36,009 nt of DNA from Terriglobia bacterium (GTDB taxonomy: Bacteria > Acidobacteriota > Terriglobia > Terriglobales > Acidobacteriaceae). This document shows, piece after piece, positions 33,060 through 36,009 of this stretch. Every line of letters begins with the position of its first letter. Position 1 is the stretch's first letter. The stretch is from NCBI GenBank assembly GCA_020073395.1, contig JAIQFF010000036.1:1-36009 (forward strand), in the 5' to 3' direction. Under the pieces are notes generated by a model. That model was not told where the DNA came from and searched no databases. It worked only from the letters and a program-made list of their open reading frames with translations. Both the position numbers and the translations under genes were made by a program.

Positions 33060-33980
33060 CTAGTTCTCGGTTCTCAGTGTCTGGATGTCGCTAGGAATAA
33101 CGGATGGTGGTTTGATCATGAACACATATGCGGCCAGACGGCCGACATAGAGGAAATCTACCGCAGCTAAATAGAGCATGGTGACCAGCAGCAGGCCGCC
33201 GAATACCATGCTCCCGGGAAGCACCGCTGCAAAACCCAGGGGGAGTGCGGCTGTGGAACTGGCAACGACGAACATGCCGGTGTGGGCCACACCGAACCAG
33301 ATGACAGCGGCGACCAGGGAACCCGGTCGAGAGCGGCAGAGATCCGTGGCAGCGGCCAGAGCCTCGAATGTGGACGCTCCATCATTGACCACGAAAATCG
33401 CGGCCAGGGAAAGATACCAATTCAAGAGCAAGCATGCCAGGCCGACCAGCATGGTTAACATCCAGAAAATTAACAGCACACTTCCAGGGGAAGGATCGTC
33501 AGGCGGAGATGCAGCCCGGGCCGCCAAGATGGCACCCACAACGCCCACAATTGCAGCCAGAAATGTGGCTGCACGCAGGGAGTTCAGGGCGAGTAGCGAG
33601 GTCAGTGGTACGCGGCCACGAGAACCGTGAAAGTGTTCAACCAGGGTTTTGAGGGTGGCTGTGCGGCCGAGGGAGGCGAGTACGATCCACGCCAGACTCA
33701 GCGCCAGCATAAGCACAACCAAAGCAGTCGTAGCGCGCGGCGCACTGCCCTGGAAGATGCGCGCCAGCGCCTGCAAAATCAAGACGGGCTGCCGCGTGCG
33801 CAATAGCAGCATCTCTCCCGCTGTGACCGGCAGGGATGCCAGGTATTCGCGGATTGAGAACAGGAGCCCTGCGGCCGTCGCGAGGCCGAAACTCCATCGC
33901 CAGGCAATTTCAGCCAGCCCGAGCAAGGGCAGCCGAAACATGATTTGAAATCCTTCCAGCGTAGGTGACGGCGGCTTCAT
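33060..33980 (-). CDS. Membrane protein of unknown function
   Basis: A 306-residue integral membrane protein with about six hydrophobic segments, at roughly residues 28-45, 84-105, 132-155, 167-195, 218-245 and 248-275. The N-terminal ~80 residues carry LLGLAEIAWRWSFG and a soluble segment LPVTAGEMLLLRTRQPVLILQALARIF. No enzyme motif is seen. Two starts are possible: the ATG at 33980, and an ATG at 33941 preceded by GGAAGGA at good spacing. The longer form is kept because LEGFQIMF before it looks protein-like. The gene is divergent from the response regulator. Confidence 0.72.
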   Translation of the reverse strand: MKPPSPTLEGFQIMFRLPLLGLAEIAWRWSFGLATAAGLLFSIREYLASLPVTAGEMLLLRTRQPVLILQALARIFQGSAPRATTALVVLMLALSLAWIVLASLGRTATLKTLVEHFHGSRGRVPLTSLLALNSLRAATFLAAIVGVVGAILAARAASPPDDPSPGSVLLIFWMLTMLVGLACLLLNWYLSLAAIFVVNDGASTFEALAAATDLCRSRPGSLVAAVIWFGVAHTGMFVVASSTAALPLGFAAVLPGSMVFGGLLLVTMLYLAAVDFLYVGRLAAYVFMIKPPSVIPSDIQTLRTEN

Positions 33981-34107
33981 CCCTCTCAGGATAACTCAGC
34001 GCAGGCAGCGATCCATACTTTCGTAACCGCCTTCACTTCCGAAGCTCAAGAGAAATGACCCTTCAGCCGATAGAGTCGAGTAGACGCGAGTCGCTCGGGG
34101 GATATTC

Positions 34108-34551
34108 GTGAAAATAACCGTGCTTTTGGTGGAAGACAGCAAGCTTCAAAAGCTGGTGAACGAAAGAATACTGCACAAGGCGGGATACACCGTGCTGAAC
34201 GCGGCGGATGGACAGGAGGCTGTGCGCCTGGCGCGCAAAGCCATTCCCGACATCATCCTGCTGGACATGATGCTGCCGAAGTTAGGCGGACGCGAAGTGA
34301 TTCAAGCGCTACGGGCTGATGCCTCTACGGCTCGGATCCCGGTGCTCGTCTTTAGCGGCCTGTCGCAGGCAAATGAGGCCAAGCTGACCGAAGAAGGCGC
34401 TGCCGGCTATTTTGCGAAGTCGCGATTGGCAGATCATCCAGAAGCGGAACAGGAACTGTTCCAGCTGATCGAAGGTCTGGTCGCGGGCGCGAAGAGTCCC
34501 GGCAAGGCAGGGGCCAAGACCGGCACACTGAAAGCCGCCGCCAGGGCGTAG
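34108..34551 (+). CDS. Single-domain response regulator (CheY-like)
   Basis: A 147-residue protein consisting of a receiver domain and a short Ala/Gly/Lys tail. Phosphoacceptor Asp53 lies in IILLDMMLP, the acidic pocket is Glu9-Asp10 in LLVEDSKL, Ser83 in VFSGLSQ is the switch residue, and Lys104 in YFAKSRL is the conserved lysine. All key residues are present, so it should be phosphorylated by a histidine kinase, none of which is encoded here. There is no output domain, so it would act by protein-protein contact. The GTG start has GGGGGA five bases upstream. Confidence 0.93.
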   Translation: MKITVLLVEDSKLQKLVNERILHKAGYTVLNAADGQEAVRLARKAIPDIILLDMMLPKLGGREVIQALRADASTARIPVLVFSGLSQANEAKLTEEGAAGYFAKSRLADHPEAEQELFQLIEGLVAGAKSPGKAGAKTGTLKAAARA

Positions 34552-34570
34552 CTGGGACAAACAAAATTCA

Positions 34571-34641
34571 TCAAAGCACGACGATATTTACCAGCTTGCC
34601 CGGAACTACGATCACTTTCTTGAAAATCACGAACCCTTTTT
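34571..34641 (-). other. Out-of-frame copy of the canonical LeuRS C-terminal tail
   Basis: Directly after the leuS stop, the minus strand read one base back from the leuS frame gives [21 protein letters not shown] and a TGA at 34571-34573. KKVIVVPGKLVNIVV is the normal C-terminal end of bacterial LeuRS (compare VRKVIYVPGKLLNLVV in E. coli). The shift site is a run of five A in the coding strand (34637-34641). One extra A would join it in frame. It may be a sequencing error, a real deletion or a programmed frameshift. Confidence 0.7.
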
Positions 34642-36009
34642 GGCATCGGAGCCGGTCGACACTATCTGAACCACAACATTCGTGAGATTTTTCGCGTTAA
34701 TGACCGCTTTTACTGTCGCTTTGCCAGCGATCGATGCCTCCATGTGGGCGATAGTCGCCTTGACCTTGACGTCATCCAGAGCGGCCTTTGTGAGAAATTC
34801 CTCAGGTGCATCCGCAGGAACCGTAATCACACTACGGAGCCTGCCATTCACCTGAACCGGACGTTGCACTACTTCTTCTTTCACCAACGTGGGATCGTAC
34901 TTCGGCCACGGAGCTCGAAGCAGACTTCCCTGCTCTCCCAACATTTCCCAAAGTTCGCGGGCGAGATATGGGGCAAAGGGAGCCATCAGGAGGACCAAGT
35001 AGGCCAAGAGTCCGCGAAGGAACTCGGCTTCAACTTGAGCAGGAGGCGGACCGCTCTCCTGCGTGATTTTCGCTGCTAACTTGTCCGCCCCCCTAACATC
35101 CTTCTCGTAGATTTCTTGCTCCAATGCCAGATAGAGGTCATTGACAAGCCCCATTATGGCGGAGATCGAGGTGTTAAAATGCCATCGACCCTTGAAGTCA
35201 TCCGTCACTCGCTTGACCGTCTGGAACAGCTTGCGTTGCAAGTCCCTTTCTATGCCAACGGCACCATCCATCATCAGCCTCGGCTCCCACACATCACGAG
35301 AAGTGCCTTGCATAGCTAGTGATGCAGCACGCTTTGATACCAAGCGGTAAACCCGGGACAAAAAGCGCTCAATGCCTTCCACGCCTTCGTCCTGCCAGTC
35401 GAGCTCGCGATCGGGAGACGTCGCGAACAGCGTGTACATGCGCGTGCTGTCGGCGCCGTAGTGCTCGACCATGTCATCCGGCGAAACCACGTTGCCCAGG
35501 CTTTTGGACATTTTTGCTCCGCCCTTGATGATCATGCCCTGGGTGAAGAGGCGCTCGGCGGGTTCATCGTTCTTGATCAATCCCATGTCGCGCATGAACT
35601 TGGTCCAGAATCGCGAGTAAATCAGGTGCAGGATGGCATGCTCGACGCCGCCGATGTACTGGTCAATGCCGCGATCGCCAAACCAGTAGCTGGCTTTCTC
35701 ACTGTCGAACGGAGCGTGATCGTTGCGGGCGTCGGTGTAGCGATAGAAATACCAGGACGAATCCACGAAAGTGTCCATGGTGTCGGTTTCGCGGCGGGCC
35801 GGGCCTCCACATTTCGGACACGTGGCATTGACGAACTCCGAGACGCGACCGAGGGGCGAGCCACCGGTCAAGGTGATGTCCACATTTTCCGGCAGGATGA
35901 CGGGCAAGTCTTTCTCCGGCACGGCCACGATGCCATCTTTTTCGCAGTACAGCATGGGAATGGGCGTACCCCAGTAGCGCTGCCGCGAAATGCCCCAGTC
36001 TTTCAGGCG
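34627..36009 (-). CDS. leuS: Leucyl-tRNA synthetase, partial, C-terminus altered
   Basis: The C-terminal 460 residues of LeuRS; the N-terminal HIGH half and most of the editing domain lie beyond the window. The segment begins [22 protein letters not shown], with [17 protein letters not shown] and the KMSKS loop [17 protein letters not shown] that binds ATP in leucine activation. The anticodon-binding helical domain ([17 protein letters not shown]...) follows. The protein ends [19 protein letters not shown], whereas the usual LeuRS end lies out of frame just beyond (34571-34641). Either the last part of the C-terminal domain has been lost by a frameshift or it is restored by a -1 shift. Elsewhere the reading frame is intact. 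Confidence 0.93.
   Translation of the reverse strand, partial: RLKDWGISRQRYWGTPIPMLYCEKDGIVAVPEKDLPVILPENVDITLTGGSPLGRVSEFVNATCPKCGGPARRETDTMDTFVDSSWYFYRYTDARNDHAPFDSEKASYWFGDRGIDQYIGGVEHAILHLIYSRFWTKFMRDMGLIKNDEPAERLFTQGMIIKGGAKMSKSLGNVVSPDDMVEHYGADSTRMYTLFATSPDRELDWQDEGVEGIERFLSRVYRLVSKRAASLAMQGTSRDVWEPRLMMDGAVGIERDLQRKLFQTVKRVTDDFKGRWHFNTSISAIMGLVNDLYLALEQEIYEKDVRGADKLAAKITQESGPPPAQVEAEFLRGLLAYLVLLMAPFAPYLARELWEMLGEQGSLLRAPWPKYDPTLVKEEVVQRPVQVNGRLRSVITVPADAPEEFLTKAALDDVKVKATIAHMEASIAGKATVKAVINAKNLTNVVVQIVSTGSDAKKGS

Overview
The window looks like chromosomal DNA from an acidobacterium, probably of the Terriglobia/Koribacter-like group. That placement is an inference. It rests on the GC-rich coding regions, a sedolisin (S53) peptidase with Ig-like repeats and a Gly-rich anchored tail, a cytochrome b558-type sdhCAB operon, many short palindromic repeats between genes, and several small proteins of unknown function. 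No rRNA or tRNA gene, CRISPR array or prophage was seen. The only full mobile element is one IS1182-type insertion sequence.

Layout. 1-35 (-): start of an NAD(P)-binding epimerase/SDR-type gene that runs off the left edge. 0.5-4.0 kb (-): a GAF-like regulatory protein followed 5 nt later by a TPR-rich soluble lytic transglycosylase. 4.2-5.5 kb (+): an ECF-type sigma factor overlapping by 4 nt with its zinc-finger anti-sigma factor, then a small zinc-ribbon protein. 5.9-7.8 kb (-): an exported M48 metalloprotease and an exported YceI-like protein. 8.0-12.4 kb: a GH15 glucoamylase-type enzyme (+) convergent with a sodium:solute symporter (-). 12.65-14.2 kb: the insertion sequence. 14.3-18.3 kb: a flavin split-barrel protein, a TonB-like protein, a SAM methyltransferase, a STAS/pseudo-receiver fusion and a DUF4440-like protein. 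18.5-21.9 kb (-): the S53 peptidase. 22.6-24.0 kb (+): a small coiled-coil protein and a receiver-like/double-PilZ protein. 24.4-26.7 kb (+): a multi-spanning membrane protein overlapping rdgB. 26.8-30.2 kb (+): sdhC-sdhA-sdhB. 30.6-31.3 kb (+): an exported M15-like (DUF5715) protein behind a sigma-54-like promoter. 31.4-34.0 kb (-): guaA and a membrane protein. 34.1-34.55 kb (+): a single-domain response regulator. 34.6-36.0 kb (-): leuS, running off the right edge.

The genes are mostly housekeeping (TCA cycle/respiration, GMP synthesis, NTP-pool cleaning, leucyl-tRNA charging, cell-wall turnover) mixed with signalling: sigma/anti-sigma, STAS, PilZ and receiver proteins. No single new multi-gene system is evident.

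The strongest unexpected signals are these. (1) The canonical LeuRS C-terminal tail lies out of frame just after the leuS stop codon, behind a run of five A. (2) Two dispersed inverted-repeat elements flank the GH15 gene, and each arm is itself a hairpin. (3) A palindrome of another repeat family lies inside the S53 coding region. (4) A sigma-54-type promoter with tandem hairpins precedes the DUF5715 gene. (5) A minus-strand terminator-like structure lies in the 22.2 kb intergenic region.
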